Shown piece after piece: positions 52,406 to 63,247 of a DNA stretch of 64,000 nt. The first letter of the stretch is position 1. Each line of letters starts with the position of its first letter. This stretch comes from Arthrobacter sp. StoSoilB5 (GTDB lineage: Bacteria > Actinomycetota > Actinomycetes > Actinomycetales > Micrococcaceae), in NCBI RefSeq assembly GCF_019977235.1, contig NZ_AP024646.1:3534001-3598000 (forward strand), in the 5' to 3' direction. Made by a program: the position numbers and the translations under genes. The notes beneath the pieces were generated by a model that was given only the letters and a program-made list of their open reading frames with translations, did not search any database and was not told the origin of the DNA.

Positions 52406-52837
52406 CTAGCGCCAGGTTCCAACGCCGATAACAGGTCCGGCTTCCAACCAGGACGACAGGCCTGCGTAGGCATCGAAGTTCATGGCAAGCATGAACTTCC
52501 TTCCTTCGTATTGAAGTTCAACCACGACCACGCCAGGTTGCACCCTGACGAGTTCTTCCTCAGTAGGTTGACGCCGGCCAAGCAGCTCCAGCGAACTGCG
52601 TTTATATCGATGCTTCGGGATCACGCTGAGGGACATCAAGCGGAACCACTCAAGTTCATTGTCCTGATAACGACAAACCCCCATCTGCCAGCTGTTTCCA
52701 GCCGTGCAAATGGAGGCGTCGACCGTGCCCAGGGCACGCCGCAGATTGAAGCGGCGCACCCCGAAAAGGCACAGTGTGAAGATCAGCAACGCAAACGCCG
52801 TTGCCAGGGCGATGAACGGAATAAGGGAATCGTCCAT
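52406..52837 (-). CDS. DUF2550 membrane protein
   Basis: About 143 residues from ATG 52837 (MDDSLIPFIALATAF), 10 bp after the atpC stop. One N-terminal membrane helix (residues 5-28) is followed by FNLRRALGTVDASIC, WQMGVCRYQDNELEWFRLMSLS and VELQYEGRKFMLAM, which make up the DUF2550 domain. The family is actinobacterial, found after atpC, and has no known function. Confidence 0.88.
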   Translation of the reverse strand: MDDSLIPFIALATAFALLIFTLCLFGVRRFNLRRALGTVDASICTAGNSWQMGVCRYQDNELEWFRLMSLSVIPKHRYKRSSLELLGRRQPTEEELVRVQPGVVVVELQYEGRKFMLAMNFDAYAGLSSWLEAGPVIGVGTWR

Positions 52838-52847
52838 CAAGGTCGTG

Positions 52848-53132
52848 CTATCGGATCCCCGCTGTAGCCGCTTCGCCCAGTTGGGCGTTGTCAGCAACAA
52901 TGACCACGCGATCGTTGTCGACGGAGAAGAATCCGCCGTCGACAACTACCGCAATACGGTCACCGGAAACCGGCTGGATTGCCAGCTCACCCTCGGCCAG
53001 GATGGCCAGGAGGGGTGAGTGGCCCGGCAGGATTCCGATTTCACCATCGCTGGTGCGGGCCTTCACCATCTTGGCCGCGCCGGACCACACAAAGTGGTCC
53101 GCTGCGACAATCTCAACCTCGAGCTCAGCCAT
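52848..53132 (-). CDS. atpC: ATP synthase epsilon subunit
   Basis: A 94-residue protein, short for the family because it consists of the N-terminal beta-sandwich only (ELEVEIVAADHFVWSG, GEIGILPGHSPLL, VDGGFFSVDNDRVVIVADNAQ) and lacks the C-terminal helical hairpin that inhibits hydrolysis in other bacteria. It begins 1 nt after atpD. Short epsilon forms occur in other actinobacteria. Confidence 0.92.
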   Translation of the reverse strand: MAELEVEIVAADHFVWSGAAKMVKARTSDGEIGILPGHSPLLAILAEGELAIQPVSGDRIAVVVDGGFFSVDNDRVVIVADNAQLGEAATAGIR

Positions 53133-53133
53133 A

Positions 53134-54669
<1,536 letters not shown>

Positions 54670-55560
54670 CTAGGACGCGAGGGCGTCGGCGCCGGCCACG
54701 ATCTCGGAAAGCTCCTGCGTAATCTCGGCCTGGCGGGCCGTGTTGCGAAGGCGCGTGTACTTCTTGATCAGTTCCGTGGCGTTGTCACCGGCCGACTTCA
54801 TGGCGCGCTGGCGGGCAGCGAGCTCGGAAGCTGCAGCCTGCAGCATGGCTGCAAAGATGCGGGACTCGATGTAACGCGGGAGCAGGGCATCAAGGACCTG
54901 CTCCGTTTCCGGTTCAAACTCGTACAACGGCAGCAGATCGGACTCCGAAGCAGCTTCTTCTTCGACGACCTCCAGCGGGAGCAAACGGATAACCGTCGGC
55001 TCCTGCGTCACCATGGACTTGAATCGGGTGTAAACGACGTGGATTTCGTCCACGCCACCTTCTTCGTAGTCAGTGGCGAAGTCTTCGAGGAGTGCAGCTC
55101 CGACTTCCTGTGCGGTTTCGAATTCCGGTGCATCCGTGCCGCCAGTCCAATTGCGGGCGTATTCACGGTTGCGGAAATCGAAGTACGCCTGCGCCTTGCG
55201 GCCCATCAGGTACGCCTTGACTTCCTTGCCTTCTGCGTGAAGAAGCTCGGTGAGACCTTCAGCCTGCTTCATTACACTCGCGGAGTAGGATCCTGCAAGG
55301 CCACGGTCCGAAGTAATAATCAGGACTGCGGCACGGCGGATCTGCTCCGGCTCAGTGGTCAGCGGGTGGTCGATTTCGCTCTGAGTTGCGACAGCAGAAA
55401 CGGCGCGGGTAATCGCGTTCGCGTAAGGCAGTGAAGCTGCTACGCGGGCGCGGGCCTTACCGATGCGCGAGGTAGCGATCAGTTCCATCGCCTTGAAGAT
55501 CTTGCGCATCGACGTCGTCGAGCTGATCTTCTGACGGTAGACCCGAATCTGGGCTCCCAT
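54670..55560 (-). CDS. atpG: ATP synthase gamma subunit
   Basis: A 296-residue central stalk protein. N-terminal [20 protein letters not shown] and [27 protein letters not shown] in the middle, and C-terminal [22 protein letters not shown] helix are typical. It carries an acidic segment around residues 210-225 that includes the usual family-variable region. It begins 76 bp after atpA. Confidence 0.96.
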   Translation of the reverse strand: MGAQIRVYRQKISSTTSMRKIFKAMELIATSRIGKARARVAASLPYANAITRAVSAVATQSEIDHPLTTEPEQIRRAAVLIITSDRGLAGSYSASVMKQAEGLTELLHAEGKEVKAYLMGRKAQAYFDFRNREYARNWTGGTDAPEFETAQEVGAALLEDFATDYEEGGVDEIHVVYTRFKSMVTQEPTVIRLLPLEVVEEEAASESDLLPLYEFEPETEQVLDALLPRYIESRIFAAMLQAAASELAARQRAMKSAGDNATELIKKYTRLRNTARQAEITQELSEIVAGADALAS

Positions 55561-55636
55561 ACTTATCCTTTCCTAAGTTCTCGATGTACTGCCCTGCCGG
55601 GGCCCTTGCGGACCCCGGCAGAACAGGTCATCGAAA

Positions 55637-57274
<1,638 letters not shown>

Positions 57275-57358
57275 CTGCAGTCCCTGCTCTCCTGTTTTCG
57301 TGATCATCGTTGCTCACGATGACCGGGTTTTATATCAGTTAAGTTGTGCTTTGTCTGG

Positions 57359-58186
57359 CTAGCCAGCGAGCTGACGGCGGAGGTCGGTCAGGCGGCCGAT
57401 AACTGAAGCGTCAAGCACTTCATCGCCTACCTGGACGCGGATTCCACCAATCAGGCGCGGGTCAACATTGACGTTGACCTTGAGCTCGCGGCCGTACAGG
57501 GCATCCAGCCCGGCCTGCAGACGGCTGGCCTGCGTTTCCGTCAACGGACGGGTAACGCTGACAGTTGCAATCCAGCGCTGCTGACGCTTTGCTGCAAGCT
57601 TGGCGAAGGACTCGACGAGCTTGCTCGGCTTGACACCGCGCGGCTGTGTTACGGCCTGGCCAATGAGAACCTTTGCTTCCTCGCTGATGCCAGGAACAAG
57701 TTTCTCGGCCAGTACCACCTTGGCCGCGGCGGATGCCTGCGGCTCAGACAGAGCACGTTGTACTTCGTGGCTGGAAGCGACGGTCTGGTTGAAAGCAAAC
57801 AGATCGTTTTCCAGCTCTTCCAGCCCCGTAATACCAGAGGCAGAAACGGCCGACTTGTTTTCAGCTACGGCAATGACAACCGTGGCGGCAAGAGTCTCGA
57901 GTGCATCGCCGATATCGCGTGCAGATGCCCAGCGTAAGCTAGCCAATCCGCCTGCGATTTCAGCAGCATCAGCGGAGACTTTTCCGCTAAACAGCTGCTT
58001 GACCAGCGCCGACTTCTCGTCTCCGCTACGGGACGGGTCAGTCAGGGCGCGGCGCAAGCCAGCCGAGCTGTCCACCGTTCCCAGGATTCCGAAGAGGTCC
58101 TTTGCCAACTGCAGCGAGGCAAAAGGAAGCTTGGCTTCCAACTGCGCCAGCGCCGTGGTCAGCGATTCGCTCGATATACCTGCCAT
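57359..58186 (-). CDS. atpH: ATP synthase delta subunit
   Basis: A 275-residue peripheral-stalk protein, about 95 residues longer than the E. coli protein, as usual in actinobacteria. The C-terminal domain carries VNVNVDPRLIGGIRVQVGDEVLDASVIGRLTDLRRQL, the diagnostic OSCP/delta signature. The start overlaps the atpF stop by 1 bp. Confidence 0.94.
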   Translation of the reverse strand: MAGISSESLTTALAQLEAKLPFASLQLAKDLFGILGTVDSSAGLRRALTDPSRSGDEKSALVKQLFSGKVSADAAEIAGGLASLRWASARDIGDALETLAATVVIAVAENKSAVSASGITGLEELENDLFAFNQTVASSHEVQRALSEPQASAAAKVVLAEKLVPGISEEAKVLIGQAVTQPRGVKPSKLVESFAKLAAKRQQRWIATVSVTRPLTETQASRLQAGLDALYGRELKVNVNVDPRLIGGIRVQVGDEVLDASVIGRLTDLRRQLAG

Positions 58187-58743
58187 TACTTAGCTGCACC
58201 TGCGTTCTGGGTCTCCAGATCTGCCAGGAAGCGGTCCACAACGCGTGCGGCGCGCTCATCATCAGTGAGTGCTTCACCAACAATGCGGCCAGCCAACGTG
58301 GTAGCCAAAGTACCCACCTCTGAGCGAAGCGAGACAACAGCTGCCTGGCGCTCGGACTCAATGGCGGCGTGTGCCTGCTCGGTGATGCGGGCAGACTCGG
58401 CAGCTGCCTTGGCCTTCAGGTCAGCGAGGATCTGGGCGCCTTCAGCGCGTGCTTCTTCGCGGATCCGGTTGGCTTCGGCGCGGGCATCGGTGAGCTGCTG
58501 CTTGTACTCTTCGAGAGCTGCAGAAGCTTCGGCCTGAGCCTTTTCTGCCTTTGCGATGCCACCTTCAATCGCTTCGGCGCGCTCTGCGAACGTCTTCTCG
58601 AACATCGGGACAATGAACTTGACCACGATGTACAGGAGGACAGCAAAGCCGACGAGGACGACGCCCATTTCCCAAACATTGGGAACGAGAGGGTTAGTGG
58701 CCTCTTCGCCTTCAGTGGCGGCTGAGATGATCAGCTGATTCAT
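58186..58743 (-). CDS. atpF: ATP synthase b subunit
   Basis: A 185-residue protein with one N-terminal membrane helix (WEMGVVLVGFAVLLYIVVKFIV at residues 24-45) and a long Ala/Glu-rich coiled coil (AEKAQAEASAALEEYKQQL). It forms the stator with delta. The ATG follows an ordinary spacer after atpE and the stop overlaps atpH. Confidence 0.94.
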   Translation of the reverse strand: MNQLIISAATEGEEATNPLVPNVWEMGVVLVGFAVLLYIVVKFIVPMFEKTFAERAEAIEGGIAKAEKAQAEASAALEEYKQQLTDARAEANRIREEARAEGAQILADLKAKAAAESARITEQAHAAIESERQAAVVSLRSEVGTLATTLAGRIVGEALTDDERAARVVDRFLADLETQNAGAAK

Positions 58744-58799
58744 ATTTCACCCGTCCTATCTACTCGGTTGCGGAATTCGCTTTGTTCGGAAGCCGAAGA

Positions 58800-59003
58800 C
58801 TAGAGAACGAAAGCGAAGACGAGGCCGAGGATGGCAAGAGCTTCGGTCAGTGCCAGACCAAGGAATGCGATCGGCTGCAGCACGCGCTGAGCTTCCGGCT
58901 GACGAGCAACACCGTTGATGTAAGCCGCGAATACGAGACCCACACCGATACCACCGCCGATTGCGGACAGACCGTAACCTACGAGGTTGAGATTGCCTTC
59001 CAT
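58800..59003 (-). CDS. atpE: ATP synthase c subunit
   Basis: A 67-residue hairpin of two membrane helices forming the rotor ring. The polar loop is RQPE and the ion-binding carboxylate is Glu54 in ALTEAL; the Gln and Thr/Ser ligands of sodium-type rings are not seen, so it is read as proton-coupled. Confidence 0.95.
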   Translation of the reverse strand: MEGNLNLVGYGLSAIGGGIGVGLVFAAYINGVARQPEAQRVLQPIAFLGLALTEALAILGLVFAFVL

Positions 59004-59055
59004 TTTTTTCCTTTCAAGATGCCACCCATGTGGCAGGTTGTTTGGTTTACTTCAA

Positions 59056-59069
59056 TCCCCTCAAGGGGA
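59056..59069. other. Short hairpin in the atpB-atpE spacer
   Basis: TCCCC-TCAA-GGGGA in the 77-bp gap between atpB and atpE. The spacer before atpE is known in E. coli as a translational enhancer, but here only a small stem-loop can be seen. Confidence 0.3.
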
Positions 59070-59080
59070 AGTTTTTGAGC

Positions 59081-59881
59081 CTAGTGGCTGTCGGCGTGCA
59101 GTGCGCCTTCGATGTAGATCGCGGTCAGCAGCGTGAACACGTAAGCCTGCAGGGCCATGATCAGGGCCTCCAGCATGTACATGGCGATAGCGCCGACGAG
59201 GACGAGAACGGAAGTGCCCTTCAAGAGGACGTTCTCCTGCATGATCAGGAACTCAATACCGGAACCGGCGAGCATGACGATCAAGTGGCCTGCCAGCATG
59301 GTCGCGAACAGACGAAGGCTGTGCGTAACGGGACGGACCAGGAAGTTGGAGATGATTTCGATCGGAACAACGATCGGCAGGATGTACCACGGCACGCCGG
59401 ACGGAACGGTTGCGAGCTTGAAATACTTCAGGCCGTTCTTCTTGATGCCGATAATGATCCAGGTGAAGTACACGATGCCGGCCAGCACATAGGCGCCGCC
59501 TACGTGCGAGAAGCTCGGGAGCTGGATCACGGGGATGGCGCCGTAGATGTTGTTCACCAGAATGAAGAAGAACAAGCTGAACAACAGCGGGACATACTTG
59601 ATGAAGTCCTTGCCGCCGATGATGTCCTTGGCGATGCTGTTGCGGACGAAGCCATAGGCCATTTCGCCTGCGAACTGCAGCTTGCCGGGAACCAGCTGCT
59701 GCTTACGTGCAGCGAGGATGAAGAATGTAGCGATAATGACGACCGAAAGGATCACCAGCAGCATCTGCTTGGAGAAGCCATCGTGCGCACCCCAAGGCAG
59801 GATTGCCGGCAGGTGCATTTCGTCGATTCCGGGTGGGGTGAATGACCCCGAATCCTGGGCGGGGAGCGCAAGCGCGATCAA
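59081..59881 (-). CDS. atpB: ATP synthase a subunit
   Basis: A 266-residue membrane protein read from TTG 59881, which has GAGGAAA about 5 nt upstream; no ATG gives a longer open start. Helix motifs are LVPGKLQFAGEMAYGFVRN, the essential arginine in HSLRLFATMLAGHL and YMLEALIMALQAYVFTLLTAIYIEGAL. It forms the proton half-channels next to the c ring. Confidence 0.94.
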   Translation of the reverse strand: MIALALPAQDSGSFTPPGIDEMHLPAILPWGAHDGFSKQMLLVILSVVIIATFFILAARKQQLVPGKLQFAGEMAYGFVRNSIAKDIIGGKDFIKYVPLLFSLFFFILVNNIYGAIPVIQLPSFSHVGGAYVLAGIVYFTWIIIGIKKNGLKYFKLATVPSGVPWYILPIVVPIEIISNFLVRPVTHSLRLFATMLAGHLIVMLAGSGIEFLIMQENVLLKGTSVLVLVGAIAMYMLEALIMALQAYVFTLLTAIYIEGALHADSH

Positions 59882-59962
59882 CGCGTTTCCTCTCTGCTGT
59901 GTCCATCATTGGGCATTGGTTGGAAGCCGGACGCGCTCGACGCATCCATATTCCGTGTGAAA

Positions 59963-60298
59963 TTATTTGGCATTACTGTCCCCGTCCGTGGACGGACCGC
60001 TGTCTGCGTTGCTCTCGCCAGAAGAAGAGCTTTGCCTGGTGAGGCCGTGCATATGGGAAAGATAGAACCCTCCTGCGGCTCCCAGCAGAGCGCCAAGGAG
60101 CACAATCCAGCGGGTCCCCCACAGATTATCCAGACCCCAGCCTATCAAACTCCAGACAATGATCCCGCCAACGATGTAGCTGAAGACGGCGATGCCGGCG
60201 TTGTATCCGCCATCGTTTCCGGCCTCGGAAGATTCGTTGGCCACACCTTGCGATTGAGCGGGGCTGGCCTGCCGGGAATTGCGCTTACGCAGATACAT
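59963..60298 (-). CDS. AtpZ/AtpI-type small membrane protein
   Basis: About 111 residues from ATG 60298 (MYLRKRNSRQ), overlapping the upstream gene by 14 bp; ATG 60316 is possible. Two helices are visible: GIAVFSYIVGGIIVWSLIGWGLDNLWGT and IVLLGALLGAAGGFYLSH, matching the AtpZ/AtpI family, with a Ser/Asp-rich tail. Such proteins assist Mg uptake and ring assembly; an assembly role before atpB is the likely one here. Confidence 0.8.
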   Translation of the reverse strand: MYLRKRNSRQASPAQSQGVANESSEAGNDGGYNAGIAVFSYIVGGIIVWSLIGWGLDNLWGTRWIVLLGALLGAAGGFYLSHMHGLTRQSSSSGESNADSGPSTDGDSNAK

Positions 60299-60776
60299 CA
60301 GGGCCGCCTTTCCCATCCGCAGGATCGTTGTAGATCTGCAGGCGGGCTTTGCTGAAACCATAGATCTCTGCAGCCTGCCAAAGGACCACCGCCACAACTG
60401 CCCCGATGATGAACCATCGGCCGTGCAGCCAGTCGGGAGTGCCGATCACAAAGAGGACCACGGCAAATCCAACGACCTTTACGAAGTACGTCGCAACGAA
60501 CAGGCCGACAGCGCCGGAAGGGTTATTGCGGCCAACAAAATGACCGATCAAGAGGCTGATCGCAAAGAAAAGCATGACCAGCGCGGCCCCGAAAGCCGCT
60601 GAAAGCGCGCCTTGGCCGCCGTTCATGAATGCTGCCACGATACTTGTCACGGCCAGGCCGGCTAGAGCAGCAGCGGAACTCAAGAGCAGCAAGCGGAGCC
60701 ACAGATTGGACGTCTCCCCGGAAACTCCAACAACACGTTTACCGGACGGGCGTCCGGAATCGGCGTTGGATGTCAT
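60285..60776 (-). CDS. AtpI-like membrane protein of the atp operon
   Basis: A 163-residue protein with four helices (LRLLLLSSAAALAGLAVTSIV, FGAALVMLFFAISLLIGHFVG, FVATYFVKVVGFAVVLFVIG, WFIIGAVVAVVLWQAAEIYGF). The pattern fits the ATP-synthase-I family that heads atp operons in actinobacteria and often guides c-ring assembly. It lies 113 bp after the WecA-like gene. Confidence 0.8.
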   Translation of the reverse strand: MTSNADSGRPSGKRVVGVSGETSNLWLRLLLLSSAAALAGLAVTSIVAAFMNGGQGALSAAFGAALVMLFFAISLLIGHFVGRNNPSGAVGLFVATYFVKVVGFAVVLFVIGTPDWLHGRWFIIGAVVAVVLWQAAEIYGFSKARLQIYNDPADGKGGPDVSA

Positions 60777-60852
60777 GGGGATACCAATCCTCGTGGCACA
60801 GGTGCCATATTCTCAAAGTGGGGTTACGGGCGAGTGACTGTCCGCAGAAAGA

Positions 60853-60858
60853 ATTCTA
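60853..60858 (-). promoter_or_regulatory. Possible -10 element for the atp operon
   Basis: TAGAAT on the minus strand, about 77 bp before the AtpI-like start. No convincing -35 hexamer lies at 17 bp, so this is only a weak candidate in the single larger gap (113 bp) between wecA and atp. Confidence 0.2.
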
Positions 60859-60889
60859 CATGAGATAGAACTGTGACCATAACCGGACG

Positions 60890-62008
60890 TCATGAGCGCT
60901 CCCCCGGCCTCGCCGCATTCCGGGTGAAGTATGGCCATGCCGTTACGGCGGCCATGACAAGGGCCGCAACAACCACCACAATCAAAACAATCTGCCAAGG
61001 GAACACCGCAAAGGCCACGCCGCCGAAGGCCAGGATGCAGGTCCAAACATAAAGCATGACGACGGCCGTGCGGTGCGAGTACCCGAGGTCCACCAGCTTG
61101 TGGTGGAGGTGCCCACGGTCTGCGGACCAGGGAGACTGCCCACGCGCAGTTCTGCGAACCACGGCCATTCCGAAATCCAGGAGTGGAAGGGATAGTACGG
61201 CGAACGGCAAGACGATCGGGATGATCGTAGGAATACCGTTGGCGCGGTCATAGAGCCCGGATCCAATTTGGCCCGTGGCCACTACACCGGCTGAAGCCAT
61301 CAGGAGACCGATGAGCATGGCGCCGGAGTCGCCCATGAAGATCTTGGCCGGAAACCAGTTATGCGGAAGGAATCCGATGCAGCCACCCACCAGGATCGCC
61401 ATTAGGAGTGTCGCCAGATCTGAATTGTCAGTTGAAGGGTTGTTCCGGTGGACCCAGTACGCCGTGAGGAAGAATGCCCCGCCGCCTATCGTGGCTACCC
61501 CGGCAGCCAGTCCATCCAGGCCATCAATGAAATTGACGGCATTCATGGTGGTAACAATCAGCCCGGCTGTCAGGACAATCTGGATGAGTTCGGAATCAAT
61601 CAGTATCGGTTCCGGGATGAAAGGAACCACGGACATCCTCACACCCCAAATCGCGACGATGAAAGCGGCTGCTGCCTGCCCGAGGAGTTTGATCCACCAG
61701 CGGATGTCGAGGATGTCGTCTGCCACCCCCACCGCCACGATCACTACGGCTCCGGCGAGAATGCCCCAGGGAGCATCGTTGTGCCTGAAGATGTCCTTGA
61801 CGAAGAAGGAGTTGCTTGACACCACAAGGGCAACAAAAAAGCCCGCAAAGATGCCAAGCCCGCCCAGTTTCGAGATGAGCGCGGAGTGCATGTCCCTGCT
61901 GCGGATGGGACGGTAAAGCCGCAATTTGTTCCCCAGCACGCGGGCTCCCCACGTTCCCGCATAAGACACCACTGCAGCCGTGAGTGCCATCAGCAGATAC
62001 ATGATCAT
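60890..62008 (-). CDS. WecA/TagO/MraY-family undecaprenyl-phosphate sugar-1-phosphate transferase
   Basis: A 372-residue integral membrane protein with about 11 helices; ATG 62008 has GGAG 7 nt upstream. Catalytic motifs are VGVADDILDIRW (Asp-Asp), NAVNFIDGLDGLAAG, FPAKIFMGDSGAMLIG and HLHHKLVDLG. In this branch it attaches GlcNAc-1-P or a related sugar phosphate to undecaprenyl phosphate, starting a cell-wall polymer. It precedes the atp genes, a common order in actinobacteria. 62009-62290 holds no recognisable gene. Confidence 0.92.
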   Translation of the reverse strand: MIMYLLMALTAAVVSYAGTWGARVLGNKLRLYRPIRSRDMHSALISKLGGLGIFAGFFVALVVSSNSFFVKDIFRHNDAPWGILAGAVVIVAVGVADDILDIRWWIKLLGQAAAAFIVAIWGVRMSVVPFIPEPILIDSELIQIVLTAGLIVTTMNAVNFIDGLDGLAAGVATIGGGAFFLTAYWVHRNNPSTDNSDLATLLMAILVGGCIGFLPHNWFPAKIFMGDSGAMLIGLLMASAGVVATGQIGSGLYDRANGIPTIIPIVLPFAVLSLPLLDFGMAVVRRTARGQSPWSADRGHLHHKLVDLGYSHRTAVVMLYVWTCILAFGGVAFAVFPWQIVLIVVVVAALVMAAVTAWPYFTRNAARPGERS

Positions 62009-62290
62009 GACGCGGCTCCGGAAGGCTGCCCGCTGCCCGTATCAGGAACGCAGACCAACGTACGCAGCCGGTGCGCCGCTGGAAAGCCATGCAGTTCTGG
62101 GCAGGTCAAGGTGTGGATTTCTGTCTGTCGATAAATGGAACTACTCCGTCGCCATGCCTGCACCGGCTGTGCCGAATGATGCTGGGATTTCTGTGGACTC
62201 TAGTCACGATACTAATGCCAACGGCCGTGACTACCGGCGTGACGCAGCCGCAAAGCCACAGCAGATGTGCTGTGCCAAAGCGGCAGGCTT

Positions 62291-63247
62291 CTATTTGGCT
62301 GGCTCCTGGACGTTGCGCAGGGCGTAGATGCCTTCAAGCACTTCGGCATTGGACCTGGGTGCCTTCAAACTGTGCCGCAAGCCCTTGAACAAGCCTTCAA
62401 GCAGTACTTTGCGGTTCGACGAAGAAGCAATGGTCTTTGCCCAGTTGCGCAGGGATGCTCCGGTAAAGAGGACCTTTTCCCATGGGGCCAAAGCGTTGGA
62501 TCGCGTGTAGACCCAGAGCTTGTTACGGACTTCGTAGTAAAAACGGGGACCGGGGTCCGCGCCTGCATCTCCGAACACTTTGGTGTGGTGGTTGGCTACC
62601 GATGCGTTGGTGGCCAAGGCAGTTCCGTGGCGCGAAACCCTCGCCGTAAATTCGAGGTCGTCGTTCCAGATGAAGTAGTCGGCAATGGGGAGTCCGTGAC
62701 GCCGGATCTCGTCCGCACGAATCAGGACGGAAACGAACGAAGCGCTGCGAATCTGTACCGCGCCCAAGCGGGTAGCCATGCTGCGCGCCGCCTCGCTGGC
62801 CCCAATGCGTGGACGCATGCGATTCATAGGGTGGTCACGCCCGTCCGTCCACACCACCCGGCTGGCGATGAAGGCGGGAGCTTCGCCCGTTTCCTGCTCG
62901 TAGGCCTCGGACACCTCCAGGGCCTCGCGAAGTGCGCCCGGCTGCGGCTCGGTGTCGTCGTCCATGATCCAGACGTGGTCGGCCCGGTGGTCCAGGACCG
63001 CACGCTCCATGCCCACGACAAAACCTCCCGCACCGCCCACATTGGCATTGAGCGTAACGACGTCCGTGGGAACGGGGCCACTGTAGGTTCTGAGGAATTC
63101 TGCCGTTCCGTCCGTGGAGGCATTGTCCACGACAACGACGGCGTCCGGCACCTCGGCGCCGGCGGTGATGCCCGCCAAAGTGGTCTCAAGGAGTTCACGC
63201 CGGTTAAAGGTCACCACGACGGCGACCACAACAGGTTTGGACGACAT
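62291..63247 (-). CDS. Family 2 glycosyltransferase (GlfT/rhamnosyl-type)
   Basis: A 318-residue GT-A enzyme: VVVTFNRRELLETTLAGI, VVVVDNASTDGTAEFL, NVGGAGGFVVGM and the metal motif IMDDDTEP (Asp96-98). The acceptor side shows DYFIWNDDLEFTARVSRHG. The sequence resembles galactofuranosyl or rhamnosyl transferases that build cell-wall polysaccharides. Its ATG directly follows the stop of the WecG-type gene, so both act on the same polymer. Confidence 0.9.
   Translation of the reverse strand: MSSKPVVVAVVVTFNRRELLETTLAGITAGAEVPDAVVVVDNASTDGTAEFLRTYSGPVPTDVVTLNANVGGAGGFVVGMERAVLDHRADHVWIMDDDTEPQPGALREALEVSEAYEQETGEAPAFIASRVVWTDGRDHPMNRMRPRIGASEAARSMATRLGAVQIRSASFVSVLIRADEIRRHGLPIADYFIWNDDLEFTARVSRHGTALATNASVANHHTKVFGDAGADPGPRFYYEVRNKLWVYTRSNALAPWEKVLFTGASLRNWAKTIASSSNRKVLLEGLFKGLRHSLKAPRSNAEVLEGIYALRNVQEPAK

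Noticed and set aside
62009-62290. Short open frames in the gap between the GT2 and WecA-like genes
   Set aside because: They have no start with a ribosome site and no domain. The gap is more likely spacer and promoter; no convincing -35/-10 pair was found either.
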